Origin: Chthonomonas calidirosea T49
Lineage (GTDB): Bacteria > Armatimonadota > Chthonomonadetes > Chthonomonadales > Chthonomonadaceae
Length of the DNA: 64,000 nucleotides
Direction of reading: 5' to 3'
Assembly (NCBI RefSeq): GCF_000427095.1
Contig: NC_021487.1
Span: forward strand, 682,001 to 746,000
The notes under the pieces are model-generated. The model was not told where the DNA came from and searched no databases. It saw only the letters and a list, made by a program, of their open reading frames with translations. The translations under genes were made by a program, and so were the position numbers. Of the stretch, positions 32,883-43,477 are shown piece by piece. The stretch's first letter is position 1, and the number at the start of each line of letters is the position of its first letter.

Positions 32883-34209
32883 TCGCCTTCTTATCGCCAA
32901 ACAGAAGGCAGGCTCTTCCTTCAGCCGCGCTATCTCCATCGTCCTCTTGGGAGGATCACTCCTCGCAACTTCCCTCCCTTGCCGAGCCGATACGTTCCAT
33001 TTCGATCTCGTTACCGGCCCTGAAGTTCGCGAAGTTGTTCCAGAAACCACACCAAGACGCGCTCCGCTGTTCCCACAATGTCCGCCTCAGGTCACAAAAC
33101 TGCCTTCCAATCTCGTCAATCCCTACTTTGCCTTCATTCCACTTTGGCCTAATGGCAAAGAGATAGACTACGTCGCCCTCGTTCAATTTCCACCCCATAA
33201 ACCACCTATTCTCATTGTGGACGCAGACCTCGATGGCGACCTTACCAACGATCCGCCCGTCCAATGGAAAACGTTTCCCTATAAGGCAGCAAACGGCCAA
33301 CAGCTCACGCGCTACGAGGGCGATGCGGTGCTTCATGTGCACTACAGCCCCGATCACGTCGTAGATCTTCCCATGCATTTCATCCTGCTCGACCCCAACG
33401 ATCCCAATGCGGCCGCCTACGGCCAGTATCTGATCTACCTTCCCGACTATATTCGTAAAGGGGAACTTATCCTCAATAACGTCAAATATACAGCCTACCT
33501 CTACGACCTCCTTGCCCGAGGCGACTTCAAATGCGATGTTAGCGCCTCCTTTCCCGGCAGCCTCCTTCTCATTGACGTGAACCATAATGGCAAAATTGAC
33601 GCCCGCGGCGAGATCTATCGTGCCGACCGACCATTTAACATCGGCGGGATCACCTATCAACTTACTATCCCTGACTACGACGGCAGCACGGTGGTGGTGG
33701 AGCGCTCCCCAAAATCGGTTCCAGAGATTCCCCCTCCACCCGATCTAAGCATCGGGCAAATAGCCCCTGCGTTCACCGCCACAACGCTTAACGGCACCCT
33801 CGTCCATTTCCCACAAGACTACCGGGGGAAACGCGTGCTGCTCTACTTCTGGGGCTCCTGGTGCCCCCATTGTCAAGCACAACTTCCGTATGTAATCGCC
33901 GCTTATAAAAAATACCACTCCAAAGGCCTTGAGATTTTAGGTATCTGCATCGAGCCGGCCAACTATCGAAAGCAGCTGAAGGATTTCCTCACAGCACACC
34001 ATATGACATGGCCAGAAGTCTACGACGGAAAGTATTGGGAAACAGCTGAAGCCCAGCTCTATTTCATCCATATCGTGCCTTACCCTATCCTCATTGATGG
34101 CGATAGTGGGCGCATTCTGGCAGGTAGAGAGCAGCTTCTCGGCACGGAACTCGACAAGACGCTTGCTCATTTTCTGCCCCCTCAACCCTCTTCGGTATCA
34201 TCACGTTAA
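32836..34209 (+). CDS. Exported TlpA-like thioredoxin-fold protein with N-terminal sandwich
   Basis: About 457 residues. The N-terminus carries a signal peptide or anchor (about 25-48, SIVLLGGSLLATSLPCRA). Residues 50-300 are a unique domain with Asp-rich calcium-like loops (DADLDGDLTND, DVNHNGKIDARGE). The C-terminal 150 residues are a TlpA/ResA-type thioredoxin: IGQIAPAFTATTLNG, then FWGSWCPHCQAQLPYV with the redox pair CPHC, and YPILIDGDSGRIL with the cis-Pro. It likely works in extracytoplasmic disulphide handling. GGAG lies nine bases before the ATG at 32836; a longer frame runs back over the deaminase gene in another phase and is not coding. It overlaps that gene by 47 bases. Confidence 0.85.
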   Translation: MRMMINLNSALTCFLNRLLIAKQKAGSSFSRAISIVLLGGSLLATSLPCRADTFHFDLVTGPEVREVVPETTPRRAPLFPQCPPQVTKLPSNLVNPYFAFIPLWPNGKEIDYVALVQFPPHKPPILIVDADLDGDLTNDPPVQWKTFPYKAANGQQLTRYEGDAVLHVHYSPDHVVDLPMHFILLDPNDPNAAAYGQYLIYLPDYIRKGELILNNVKYTAYLYDLLARGDFKCDVSASFPGSLLLIDVNHNGKIDARGEIYRADRPFNIGGITYQLTIPDYDGSTVVVERSPKSVPEIPPPPDLSIGQIAPAFTATTLNGTLVHFPQDYRGKRVLLYFWGSWCPHCQAQLPYVIAAYKKYHSKGLEILGICIEPANYRKQLKDFLTAHHMTWPEVYDGKYWETAEAQLYFIHIVPYPILIDGDSGRILAGREQLLGTELDKTLAHFLPPQPSSVSSR

Positions 34210-34223
34210 AGGAGACGAAAGCC

Positions 34224-35732
34224 TTGACCCATGCTCTCGACCAATTAAAAAGCTACCTCGCATCCATCACGCGCCTCCAACAGATCGGCGGTCTGCTGTC
34301 ATGGGATCAACAAACCATGATGCCTCCTAAGGCAACAAACGCGCGCGCTGAACAGATGGCAACCCTTGAATCCTTTATACATAACCTATTTACTTCTCAA
34401 AAGACGGCCGAGCTGCTCGCCAAATGTGAATCGGAGCTCACAGAAGCCGATCCGGATAGCGATGAAGTGCGGCTCGTACGCGTTACCCGCCGTGATTATG
34501 ATCAAGCCACAAAAATACCGGCAGCCCTCGTTGAGGAGCTAGCCAGACATCAAGCCCAATCTCATGAAGTTTGGGTACAAGCACGACGTGAGAACAATTT
34601 TTCGCTTTTTGCCCCCGCCCTCGAAAAGATGTTTGCGCTCACTCGGCAAAAGGCGGAAAGCCTCGGCTATCAACACCACCCTTACGATGCACTTATCGAT
34701 CTTTACGAGCCGGGCATGACCTATAACGATACGGTGGCTCTTTTCGATTCCCTTAAACCTGCTCTCGTCGAGCTTGTAAAAAATATCGCCGAGACAGGAC
34801 GCCAATTTGATGATTCCTGCCTGCAGGGCGATTTCCCTATTGCAAAACAACATACCTTTACACAAGAGGTCGTGCAAGCTCTGGGTTATGACCTCACCAG
34901 GGGTCGCCAAGATCCTGCCCCTCACCCATTCTGCTCTGGCTTCTCTCGCGATGACGTACGTATTACCACCCGGTTTGATACGCATCTGCTCATCAAGGCG
35001 CTTTTTGCCTCGATTCATGAGGCTGGGCATGCCATGTACGACCAAGGAACGCCTGAAGCCTACGAGGCTACCCCCCTCGCTGGAGGCGCAAGTCTGGGCG
35101 TGCACGAAAGTCAGTCCCGCTTTTGGGAAAATATGGTCGGCCGTAGCTACGCCTTCTGTAAATGGATTTTGCCGCGGCTTCAGGAGGTCTTTCCCGATCC
35201 CTTCGCAAACTTGAACGCTTTGGAACTCTACCAAGCCATTAACCGTGTCCAGCCTTCCTTTATTCGCGTAGAGGCCGATGAGGTCACCTATAACCTCCAT
35301 ATCCTCCTTCGTTTCGAGTTAGAAACCCAACTACTCGACGGCACGCTGTCGGTTAGGGACTTACCCGATGCTTGGAACGCGAAGATGCAGGAGTATCTCG
35401 GCATTACACCGCCCAACGATGCGCTAGGCTGCCTCCAAGATATCCACTGGGCTGAGGGGCTTATCGGCTATTTCCCCACCTACACCATCGGCAACCTGCT
35501 CTCAGCCCAGCTGAGGGAGGCGATGCTACAAGACCTTCCAAACCTAGAAACGCTTATCGAACAGGGAGAGTTCTCGCCTATTCTTCAATGGCTGCGTCAG
35601 CATATCCACGTCTATGGCCGTAAATTCCTGCCACAAGAGCTCGTTATCCGCGCAACCGGCAAGCCCCTCTCTGCGGCTCCCTACCTCGCTTACCTGCAGA
35701 CCAAATTCAAAGAGCTTTATGCCTTTAAATAA
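34224..35732 (+). CDS. M32 carboxypeptidase (thermostable carboxypeptidase Taq family)
   Basis: Zinc metallocarboxypeptidase that removes C-terminal residues broadly, usually sparing Pro. The 502-residue protein has full family length; the active site HEAGH is at His265, Glu266 and His269 within SIHEAGHAMYDQG, and the further M32 motifs HESQSRFWEN and IRVEADEVTYNLHILLRFE are present. It is all-helical, with no signal peptide, so cytoplasmic. It follows the TlpA-like gene by 14 bases and precedes dnaG by 11 bases on the same strand; a GGAG site lies ten bases before the start codon, which is probably a TTG. Confidence 0.96.
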   Translation: MTHALDQLKSYLASITRLQQIGGLLSWDQQTMMPPKATNARAEQMATLESFIHNLFTSQKTAELLAKCESELTEADPDSDEVRLVRVTRRDYDQATKIPAALVEELARHQAQSHEVWVQARRENNFSLFAPALEKMFALTRQKAESLGYQHHPYDALIDLYEPGMTYNDTVALFDSLKPALVELVKNIAETGRQFDDSCLQGDFPIAKQHTFTQEVVQALGYDLTRGRQDPAPHPFCSGFSRDDVRITTRFDTHLLIKALFASIHEAGHAMYDQGTPEAYEATPLAGGASLGVHESQSRFWENMVGRSYAFCKWILPRLQEVFPDPFANLNALELYQAINRVQPSFIRVEADEVTYNLHILLRFELETQLLDGTLSVRDLPDAWNAKMQEYLGITPPNDALGCLQDIHWAEGLIGYFPTYTIGNLLSAQLREAMLQDLPNLETLIEQGEFSPILQWLRQHIHVYGRKFLPQELVIRATGKPLSAAPYLAYLQTKFKELYAFK

Positions 35733-35743
35733 AGTAGGAACCT

Positions 35744-37795
35744 ATGCTTCGCGATCTACAAGCTTTAAAAGAGGAGATACGCGCTCATAACGACATTGTA
35801 GACGTTATCGGCACCTACGTTCGCCTGCAACGGGCAGGCAAAGACTACAAGGGGCTTTGTCCTTTCCACGATGACAAACGCCCTTCCTTCCACGTTAGCC
35901 CCACCTTACAGATATACAAATGCTATGCATGTGGTGAGGGAGGGGATGTTTTTAAATTCATCCAGAAAATGGAGAATCTGGAGTTCCTCGAAGCCATGGA
36001 GTGGTTGGCCAAAAGGGCAGGTATTCCATTCGACCGACATCGCCTAAGCGGTGAGGGCACGAGCCGACGCGAGCAGATGCTGGCGCTTAACCGCCTTGCC
36101 TTAGAGTTCTTCTGCCAACAGCTGCAGCAGCATGAAGAGGCCAAAGCCTATTTGCTGAACCGCGGCGTGCTCCACGAAACGCAAAAGCTTTGGGAGCTAG
36201 GCTATGCCCCCGCGAGTTGGGATGCCCTTCTTACCTATTTAAAAAAGAAGGGCGCCGACCTCTCCTTAGCCGCCGCTTTGGGGTTGATCAAATCGCGAAA
36301 ACTTGAGGGAAGCGGCTTTTACGATACCTTTCGCCATCGCATTACCTTTCCTATCCACGATATTGGCGGCAACATTATTGGCTTCGGAGGGCGCGCATTA
36401 GACCCCGCAGAGCCAGCAAAATACATCAACTCCGATGCTTCCCTTCTCTTCGATAAATCACGCGTTATTTATGGACTCCATTTTGCGCGTCGCAAGCTTG
36501 CACGCGACGTGCCGCCGGTTTTTGTAGAGGGCTATCTCGACGTGATCGCAGCCCATCAAGCCGGTTTCACCCAATGTGTAGCCACATTAGGCACTGCGTT
36601 TACCGAACATCACGCGCGTATTCTCTCTCGCTATAGCCCCAAAGTTATTATTTGTTACGATAGCGATGAGGCCGGTCTACGCGCCACCTTTCGTGCCGCC
36701 ATTATCTGGGAAAGTCTTGGCATCGAGGGTGCCGAAGTGCGCGTCGCGCGCCTACCTACAGGGGAAGACCCCGCCTCTCTCTTACAACAGCCAAACGGGA
36801 TCGAAGAGTTTCAACGCGCCCTCGATCATGCCGTTCCACGCATAGATTTTCTTCTGGAACGCATTTTGGAAAGGCACAACGTGCAAACGGAAACAGGCCG
36901 AAGCGATGCCCTCGCCGAAGCGATAGCCCTCCTCGCTACCGTTGAAAAGCTATCGGTACGAGCGCGCTATGCTGATCGCATTGCCTTTCTTCATCCGCTC
37001 TTTGGAAAGACGGGAGTTGAGCGGGTCATCGAACAGATATTGGCCGATATCGAGACGGCAGCCCTCCATCTTCGAGGAGGCCAAGCCCCCCGAACACTAG
37101 GCTACCCGCTTACTGAGGAAGCGAACAGAGGCCCCCTTCGAGAGCAACCCCCCTTGCCCGCATTTCGACCCACATCGCTACCACAGGCGCCAGCGTCTTC
37201 TCTACGCAATGCCCTGCCTGGGCGAACCACAAAGCGTGGCCCGTCTAGCACCCCGCAGAGCCCGTCAAACGTCCAGGAACCGTTACCACCGCAACAGCTT
37301 AGTCGGGTAGAAAAAGCAGAACGCCAGCTGCTGCGGGCTCTCTTCAGCGCCGAATGGCGGCTGCGCCTTCTGGAATACCTGCGTCCTGAGCTGATGGTGA
37401 CTCCCTACGGCGTCAAGCTTTTGGACTGGATCGCCCATACACCTCCGCAAGCCGACGGCACCATAGACCCGCGCCCCCTCCTCGATCGGGCACTTGCTGA
37501 AGAAGCGCAAAGCAGTGAGAAAACAAGCTCGCAAAATTCTTTTCCGTTTTCCCGATTTCTGCTAGAAATCTTGCAGGATTCTGCTTACCTCGTGTCGAAT
37601 GAAGCGTTACGATCAGAGGTGGTAGATGGGTGCCTCCAACAACTGCAAAGTTACCTGTTGGAACGAGAGAAGCGTGAGCTTGCTCAGCGACTGCAACAGG
37701 CCGTGAGTGAGGCTGAACGTCGAGACCTCCTCGAACAGTATCACCAGAAGGTGCGCCTCATCCGAGGCTCTCTTAACAAAGCGCCGAATCTTTAG
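35744..37795 (+). CDS. dnaG: DNA primase DnaG
   Basis: Makes RNA primers for lagging-strand and origin synthesis. The 683-residue protein has the CHC2 zinc-binding domain (Cys39, His42, Cys60, Cys63), the primase N domain, the Toprim catalytic core with Glu262 in VFVEGYLDV and the DSD acidic motif at 306-308, and a variable C-terminal helicase-binding region from about 520. A Pro/Ser-rich linker lies between about 445 and 515. AGTAGGA is eight bases before the ATG. The gene directly precedes the primary sigma factor, as in the classical macromolecular-synthesis operon, here without rpsU. Confidence 0.97.
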   Translation: MLRDLQALKEEIRAHNDIVDVIGTYVRLQRAGKDYKGLCPFHDDKRPSFHVSPTLQIYKCYACGEGGDVFKFIQKMENLEFLEAMEWLAKRAGIPFDRHRLSGEGTSRREQMLALNRLALEFFCQQLQQHEEAKAYLLNRGVLHETQKLWELGYAPASWDALLTYLKKKGADLSLAAALGLIKSRKLEGSGFYDTFRHRITFPIHDIGGNIIGFGGRALDPAEPAKYINSDASLLFDKSRVIYGLHFARRKLARDVPPVFVEGYLDVIAAHQAGFTQCVATLGTAFTEHHARILSRYSPKVIICYDSDEAGLRATFRAAIIWESLGIEGAEVRVARLPTGEDPASLLQQPNGIEEFQRALDHAVPRIDFLLERILERHNVQTETGRSDALAEAIALLATVEKLSVRARYADRIAFLHPLFGKTGVERVIEQILADIETAALHLRGGQAPRTLGYPLTEEANRGPLREQPPLPAFRPTSLPQAPASSLRNALPGRTTKRGPSSTPQSPSNVQEPLPPQQLSRVEKAERQLLRALFSAEWRLRLLEYLRPELMVTPYGVKLLDWIAHTPPQADGTIDPRPLLDRALAEEAQSSEKTSSQNSFPFSRFLLEILQDSAYLVSNEALRSEVVDGCLQQLQSYLLEREKRELAQRLQQAVSEAERRDLLEQYHQKVRLIRGSLNKAPNL

Positions 37796-37836
37796 ATGCA
37801 GAGCCTCATGCGCCCCCTCTGAAGGAGAGTGTGAGC

Positions 37837-39048
37837 ATGACCGGCGCCGCCGCAGATACAACCTATCCGTCGGACGATACGACAAAAACACGAAAACAAC
37901 GCCGTCGTTCGCTTTCCCTAAACGGCCAGCAAGTCTGCCTGGCCTCCGAGAGAAAGGTTAAGCCCACCAACACAGAAGCCGAAATGGTTCCTCTACCCCT
38001 TCAAGAGGATATCCAAACCCTTCCTTGTCTCCAACCCGGAGACCTACTGCCCGGTGTCGAAAATGCCAAGCCTTGGCCCGATCCCGATGACGGCGATGAG
38101 GGGCTTTTTGCTTGCGATGAAGAGATAGCTTCTCTGCCTTACCCCGACACACAACTCTCCGACGATGTTGAAACCTTTACTCCCGACGACTCGGTGCACG
38201 CCTGGTTACGTGAAATAGGAAAATTTCCTCTTCTCACGGTGGAAGAAGAGATACGTCTCGCTCAATGCATTCTGCGTGCTCGCGAAAACAAGGACGACCC
38301 GGAACTGAAACGAGCCGCCCAACAGGCTCGCGATGCCCTCACTCGTGCGAACTTGCGCCTCGTGGTCTCTATTGCCAAACGCTACCATGGACGGGGCATG
38401 GCCCTCTCTGATCTGATCCAAGAGGGCAACATCGGCCTGCTTCGTGCCATCGAAAAGTTCGACTATCGTCGTGGGTATAAGTTCAGCACCTATGCTACAT
38501 GGTGGATCCGGCAAGCTATCACCCGTGCCATCGCCGATAAAGGCCGTACGATCCGTATCCCTGTTCATATGGTAGAAACGATCAACAAACTCGTTCGCGT
38601 CTCGTCTCAACTTCTGCAAGAGAATGGCCGTGAGCCAACCGTTGAGGAAATCGCCCGCGCGATGAACCTGTCGCCGGAAAAGGTGGCCGAAATTATTCGT
38701 ATCGCCCCTGAACCGCTCTCGCTCGAAACGCCTATTGGTGAAGGAGAAGAGAGCTGCTTGGCCGACTTCGTGGAGGATAAAGAGCATAGCTCCTTGCCCG
38801 AAATCGCCTCTCAAAACATTCTTCGTGAGAAACTAGCCGATGCCCTCAATATGCTCGAAGAGCGCGAACGTGAGGTGCTCATTATGCGCTACGGCCTCGA
38901 AGATGGCGACCCCAAAACCCTCGAAGAAGTAGGCCGACACTTCTGCCTAACGCGAGAACGCATCCGACAGATCGAGCTAAAAGCCCTCCAGAAGCTACGT
39001 AGCCCCCGCTATAGCCGCCATATTAGAACCTATCTTGAATGGCAATAG
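37837..39048 (+). CDS. rpoD: Primary RNA polymerase sigma factor (RpoD/SigA)
   Basis: Housekeeping sigma-70 family factor, 403 residues. After an unconserved acidic N-terminal part (to about 120) come region 1.2 ([19 protein letters not shown]), region 2 ([40 protein letters not shown], then [16 protein letters not shown]), region 3 ([20 protein letters not shown]) and region 4 with [20 protein letters not shown] and [21 protein letters not shown] lies nine bases before the ATG at 37837, which makes it preferable to the GTG at 37831. It lacks the large insert of proteobacterial RpoD. Promoters in this window with TTGACA/TATAAT-like boxes agree with such a factor. Confidence 0.97.
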   Translation: MTGAAADTTYPSDDTTKTRKQRRRSLSLNGQQVCLASERKVKPTNTEAEMVPLPLQEDIQTLPCLQPGDLLPGVENAKPWPDPDDGDEGLFACDEEIASLPYPDTQLSDDVETFTPDDSVHAWLREIGKFPLLTVEEEIRLAQCILRARENKDDPELKRAAQQARDALTRANLRLVVSIAKRYHGRGMALSDLIQEGNIGLLRAIEKFDYRRGYKFSTYATWWIRQAITRAIADKGRTIRIPVHMVETINKLVRVSSQLLQENGREPTVEEIARAMNLSPEKVAEIIRIAPEPLSLETPIGEGEESCLADFVEDKEHSSLPEIASQNILREKLADALNMLEEREREVLIMRYGLEDGDPKTLEEVGRHFCLTRERIRQIELKALQKLRSPRYSRHIRTYLEWQ

Positions 39049-39075
39049 GTTCTACCAAATGCCATCGCTAAAGAA

Positions 39076-39519
39076 ATGGAAAACCCTATGTCGGAAGAAG
39101 ACGAAGTACAAGTTAGCTACTTTGTTATCTGCGATCTCGTCATCACAGAAGAACATACGCGCAAACAATCTCTTATTGGCATCTACTCCGCGCTTACGAC
39201 GTCTCAGTTGCCACTCCATGCCAACATGGCCGTGGCCTTTAGCCTTCGCCTGCAATCGGCTACGCCACGCCGTCTACGAGTGCGGCTGCTCGACCCAGAC
39301 GGCGGCACCGTGCTAGAAACCCCAGATCTCCCCTTCGAATGGCAAACCGTGCTACATAGCCTCGAACGCTCGGCATTTGCAACTATTCAAATTGGGCTCA
39401 ATCTGCGCATGGTGCCCATTACCAAGGCGGGGGTCCACGTGGCAGGTCTTCTCTGCGATGATCGCCTCATCGCCTCCTATCCCCTCCAAGTTTTTTTGCA
39501 ACAACCTATCGGTGGCTAA
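39076..39519 (+). CDS. DUF6941-like protein, unknown function
   Basis: A 147-residue cytoplasmic protein. SYFVICDLVITEEHTRKQS followed by LIGIYSALTTSQLP matches the start of the DUF6941 pattern, which runs through a short beta-sandwich; VAFSLRLQSATPRRLRVRLL and LPFEWQTVLHS are typical later strands. No function is established for the family. The gene follows the sigma factor by 27 bases. Either the ATG at 39076 or that at 39088 may be used; neither has an unambiguous ribosome site. Confidence 0.65.
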   Translation: MENPMSEEDEVQVSYFVICDLVITEEHTRKQSLIGIYSALTTSQLPLHANMAVAFSLRLQSATPRRLRVRLLDPDGGTVLETPDLPFEWQTVLHSLERSAFATIQIGLNLRMVPITKAGVHVAGLLCDDRLIASYPLQVFLQQPIGG

Positions 39520-39595
39520 ATAAGTGCGCCCTTCAATGGTAACCTAAAGAAAACCCTAGCGTCTAACGTATATAAGAACTAATGAGGCTATCGCC

Positions 39596-42500
39596 ATGGA
39601 AACACCAAATAACCTATTGCAGGCCAAACTTCAGGCTGCGCGCACACGTCATCGTCTGCTCACCGGCCTAGCTGGCCTTTTTTGGACGTTGAGCCTATCT
39701 ATCCTCTTTGTGCTCATAGGGTTCTATGTTGACCGCGCCATCACCCTCTCCTACATCGGGCGTGTCGTTTGGCACGATCTTCTTATTGCGCTTGCTCTAC
39801 TTTCTCTTGCCATAACGCTTGTCGCTGCCTTGCTTCGCAAACTGCCCGACACCCAATTGGCCGTTCGAGTGGAACGTCGCTTTCCTGTATTTGCAGAGCG
39901 GCTTCTTACCAGCCTTAGTCTTATGCCCGCTCTGGCATCCGACGCCGCCGGTTTTTCACCTACCCTAGCTCAATCTCTTCTTCACGAAACCCACCAGATC
40001 GCAGCAGACCTCGATTTTCGGAAAGCCATTAATACCGCTCCATTACAACGGGCTGCTCTGGTAGCTTTTGCATGCCTCCTTCTTCTGTTGCTGCATATCC
40101 TGCTCGCCGGTCAAGCCTTTGGTGTTTGGATACTACGCCTTTCCTATCCAAAACAAGATATCGCTCCCTTCGCCGCAACTCGTCTGCAGGTGCTTCCCGA
40201 AAAAACCCTCCTGCCTGAAGGGGCTTCCACATGGATTACCGTTAAAACCTGGGGCAAACCGGCCACCCAATGCACGCTTCGCATCCATCGGCAAACCGAC
40301 CCGCCCGACGTTTGGCAAACGATAGCGCTCGACAAGCCTGCTAGCATACAAACTGCTGGTTCTCTAAAAAGTTCCCTTTTTCGTTATCGTCTTGCACATC
40401 TCACACAAAGTGTGTCTCTCATGGCCCTCGCCAACGATGGACGTTCAAATACGCGTGATATTACGGTTGTGCCGCTTCCTACCGTTGTGAACGTCCGCCT
40501 GCGCATTCAGTTTCCGGCCTACACCCATCGTCCAACGCAGATCATCAGTGCGCCAACAGGTAGTTTCACCGCTCTCAAAGGCTCACATATTCAAGTGAGC
40601 GCTACTACGAATACTCCGTTACGCTCAGCCCTCTGTTACTTCAACGGGGTGCCATCGCTTTGGCACATTAATGGAAAAACTCTTTCCGGCGCTTTCAACG
40701 TTATGCAAAACAGCACCTATCGCTTTATTCTGACCGATCAGCATGGATTTACTAACCCCAATAGTCCCCTCTATACCATTCGAGTGGAACGCGATCAGCC
40801 TCCATCCGTCCAGATACTGCGACCGGCCACCGACCTTGAACTCGTGCCCAACGGCTCGCTGCCGTTGGTAGCTCACGCCTCCGATGACTTCGGTATTGAC
40901 CACATGGATCTGAACTATCAAAAAGCACATCAAGATCCTACGCAACTCTCAACGGCGGTGCCAAAGGGACTACCTTTCCATCAGCTTCGCCTGCCAGGTC
41001 CTACAGGCACTCCCTCGGCCGATATTCGCCTGCGCTGGCATTTGGAAAGCATTCGGCCTCAGGTGGGCGACGTCATCACCTACAACGTAAGCGCCACAGA
41101 TAACGATGCCGTGGATGGTCCCCACACAGCCTATTCGCTCTCCTATCATATCCACATCGTTAGCCTGCCGGAAATGCAGCAGAGGCTGAAAGAAGCGCTA
41201 GATGAAGAGCAGCACGCGCTGGAGGAGTTACGACGCACACAAAACGAGGCGCAACAACAGACCCAGCAAGCCCGCCTTCGTCCCGACGCCGATCGCATTG
41301 CACGCGCTTCTCAAACACAGATGGCAGCCGCCGAACAGGCTCGGTCTTTAGCTCAAGAGGTCCAAAACCTTACCCAACAGCTCCAAAATAACGAAATGGC
41401 CACGCCCTCTGAGCTGAACCGACGCCAACAGGCGGTAGATGCCCTCCAAGCCCAAGCCAACCAGAAAATGCCCTCCACAGCGCAAACACTCCAGCAAGCG
41501 GAATCGGCAAAATCCCCGCAGCGTCTCAATGACCTCAACCAGGCCGGTCAGCAACAAAACAGCATCCAAAAAGATCTCGATCGCATACAGCAACTTCTAT
41601 CCCGTACCCCCTCAGCCGATCAGTTAGCGCAAAAGGCTGCCTCTCTTGCCCAACAGCAACAACAGCTTGCCGATAGCTCCCGAGCCATCGCCGAAGATCT
41701 CCGTTCGAGCAACAAGACGATGGCACCTGAGGATAAGATGGGCCTGCAGGTAGAGCGTCAACAGCAAGCCCAGGTCAACAAAGCGACACAACAACTCGAG
41801 CAGCAACTGCAGCGCGCAGCGCAATCTGCCCAAGAACGCGGCGATCAACAGACCGCCCAAGCGCTTAAACAAGCGGAAGAAGCTCTTAAACAGGGCCAGG
41901 TGCAATCTAACCAACAACAGGCTCAGCAAAATCTACAACGAAACAACCCACAAAATGCGGCTCCGCACCAGGATCGGGCAGCTCAAGCGCTCCAAAAGGC
42001 TGCCGAGGAGGCACAACAGGCTGCGGGTCAGCAAAACCAGATGACCTCCGCCGAGCAACTCGAGCAAGAGGCTCAGCGCCTCCAAGAGCTAGCCCAACAG
42101 CAACAGCATGTAGCTAACCAGATTCAGCAGCACCCTAATTCCTCTCAAAGCCATGCCCTGAGCCGTCAAGAGCAGCAGATACAACGTCAAGCACAGCAAG
42201 CACAAAACTCCCTACAAGGCGTGCCCCAAGCCCAACAAAACCTACAAAACGCCCAACAGAACCTTCAGCAATCGGGTCAACAGCTGCAACAGAACCGTCC
42301 GCAGCAAGCCCAGTCTCCCGCTAACCAGGCGGCACAAGACCTTCAAAAAGCAGCCCAGAACGCCAAGAGAGCAGCCCAACAGCTTCGTCAAATTCAAGCC
42401 GCCCAACAACTTGCCGAAAAGGTGCAGGAGCTTGCTCAACTGCAACACGGCCTGCTCGATACGACACGCCGACTCGATAAGACGGCTCAACAAGGCAACC

Positions 42501-43477
42501 TCGACAGCAACGACATGCGGGAGCGAAGGCAGGTGGGCGCTCGTCAAGAGGAAGCCGAAAACCAAGCCAACGAACTGGCAGGAAAATTCCCGTCGCCCGC
42601 CTTTCAACGTGCTATGCGCATGGCGGCAGGCCAAATGGATAAAGCAAGTAAAAACCTCAATCAGGACGAGCCAAACACTGGTGCCTCAACCCAACAAGCC
42701 CAAGAAAATGCCGCTCGCACCCTCGATGCCATTGCGAAAGCTCTGCAAATGCAGGCCCAAAACAGTAGCGGGCAGCAGCAGGCCGATCAACAAAACAGCC
42801 AAGAGGCCGCAAACGCCGCCCAACAAGATGAGATGGCGGAAACCCTTGGTGAACTGATGCTGGGGCGCTCCCTCCAGAATCAACTTCGCCAAGAAACCGG
42901 GCAACTAGACAGAGAGCGCGACCAACGGCCCGATCGCTCTCTAACCCCTCAACAACAGCAACAAGCAGAGCATCTCGATCGAGGCCAGCAGATGACTCAA
43001 GAGATCACCAACGAGGCCGCTCAGCACCTCCAGCAGATGCCCGATGCCCAAAGAGCTGCACAACAAGCAGGCCAACATATGCAACGTGCAGAACAACAGT
43101 TGAGCCAAAAACAGACAGGCCGTCCTACTCAGCAACAGCAAGATCTAGCCCTACATAGCCTTGACCAGGCTATACAACAGGTGCAGCAGGCCTTGCAACA
43201 ACAGCAGCAACAGCAACAGGCTATGCAGCAAGCTATGCAAGGCGCTCCACGCCCTATGCAACGTCCGGGTAGCCAACCACAAATACAGCCCTTTACTCGC
43301 CTCGAAGGTGTTCAGCGTGGAGCCCTCCTTAGCCCGAATATGCTGGCCAGCAAGCCCTCTCTTGATCCGCGCGCCCAACGCGCCCTCCAACAGGGTCGGC
43401 GCGAGAAAATCCCACCCGAGTTCCAAGATTTCGTCTACCGATACTACGAGAGTCTTGCGGAGAAAAAAGGAAAATGA
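39596..43477 (+). CDS. DUF4175-like membrane protein with giant Gln-rich coiled region
   Basis: A 1293-residue envelope protein. Two membrane helices are seen in the first 80 residues (about 22-45 and 55-80) and a third at about 155-185; these and the following Ig-like sandwiches (about 195-520, including VRLRIQFPAYTHRPTQIIS and PPSVQILRPATDLELVPNG) match DUF4175-type proteins of planctomycetes and relatives. From about residue 524 to 1230 it is a Gln/Ala-rich coiled coil, including eight Gln in a row near residue 1210. The C-terminus (IPPEFQDFVYRYYESLAEKKGK) matches the conserved tail of these proteins. Its stop overlaps the next start. GAGG lies 9 bases before the ATG. Function unknown. Confidence 0.85.
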   Translation: METPNNLLQAKLQAARTRHRLLTGLAGLFWTLSLSILFVLIGFYVDRAITLSYIGRVVWHDLLIALALLSLAITLVAALLRKLPDTQLAVRVERRFPVFAERLLTSLSLMPALASDAAGFSPTLAQSLLHETHQIAADLDFRKAINTAPLQRAALVAFACLLLLLLHILLAGQAFGVWILRLSYPKQDIAPFAATRLQVLPEKTLLPEGASTWITVKTWGKPATQCTLRIHRQTDPPDVWQTIALDKPASIQTAGSLKSSLFRYRLAHLTQSVSLMALANDGRSNTRDITVVPLPTVVNVRLRIQFPAYTHRPTQIISAPTGSFTALKGSHIQVSATTNTPLRSALCYFNGVPSLWHINGKTLSGAFNVMQNSTYRFILTDQHGFTNPNSPLYTIRVERDQPPSVQILRPATDLELVPNGSLPLVAHASDDFGIDHMDLNYQKAHQDPTQLSTAVPKGLPFHQLRLPGPTGTPSADIRLRWHLESIRPQVGDVITYNVSATDNDAVDGPHTAYSLSYHIHIVSLPEMQQRLKEALDEEQHALEELRRTQNEAQQQTQQARLRPDADRIARASQTQMAAAEQARSLAQEVQNLTQQLQNNEMATPSELNRRQQAVDALQAQANQKMPSTAQTLQQAESAKSPQRLNDLNQAGQQQNSIQKDLDRIQQLLSRTPSADQLAQKAASLAQQQQQLADSSRAIAEDLRSSNKTMAPEDKMGLQVERQQQAQVNKATQQLEQQLQRAAQSAQERGDQQTAQALKQAEEALKQGQVQSNQQQAQQNLQRNNPQNAAPHQDRAAQALQKAAEEAQQAAGQQNQMTSAEQLEQEAQRLQELAQQQQHVANQIQQHPNSSQSHALSRQEQQIQRQAQQAQNSLQGVPQAQQNLQNAQQNLQQSGQQLQQNRPQQAQSPANQAAQDLQKAAQNAKRAAQQLRQIQAAQQLAEKVQELAQLQHGLLDTTRRLDKTAQQGNLDSNDMRERRQVGARQEEAENQANELAGKFPSPAFQRAMRMAAGQMDKASKNLNQDEPNTGASTQQAQENAARTLDAIAKALQMQAQNSSGQQQADQQNSQEAANAAQQDEMAETLGELMLGRSLQNQLRQETGQLDRERDQRPDRSLTPQQQQQAEHLDRGQQMTQEITNEAAQHLQQMPDAQRAAQQAGQHMQRAEQQLSQKQTGRPTQQQQDLALHSLDQAIQQVQQALQQQQQQQQAMQQAMQGAPRPMQRPGSQPQIQPFTRLEGVQRGALLSPNMLASKPSLDPRAQRALQQGRREKIPPEFQDFVYRYYESLAEKKGK
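41166..43280 (+). repeat. Gln/Ala-rich low-complexity coding region
   Basis: Within the DUF4175-like gene, about 705 codons are dominated by CAA/CAG and GCN with heptad-like hydrophobic positions. Longest pure run is eight Gln codons, mixed CAA and CAG, at about 43195-43218. The synonymous mixing argues against recent triplet slippage and for selected composition. Confidence 0.8.
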
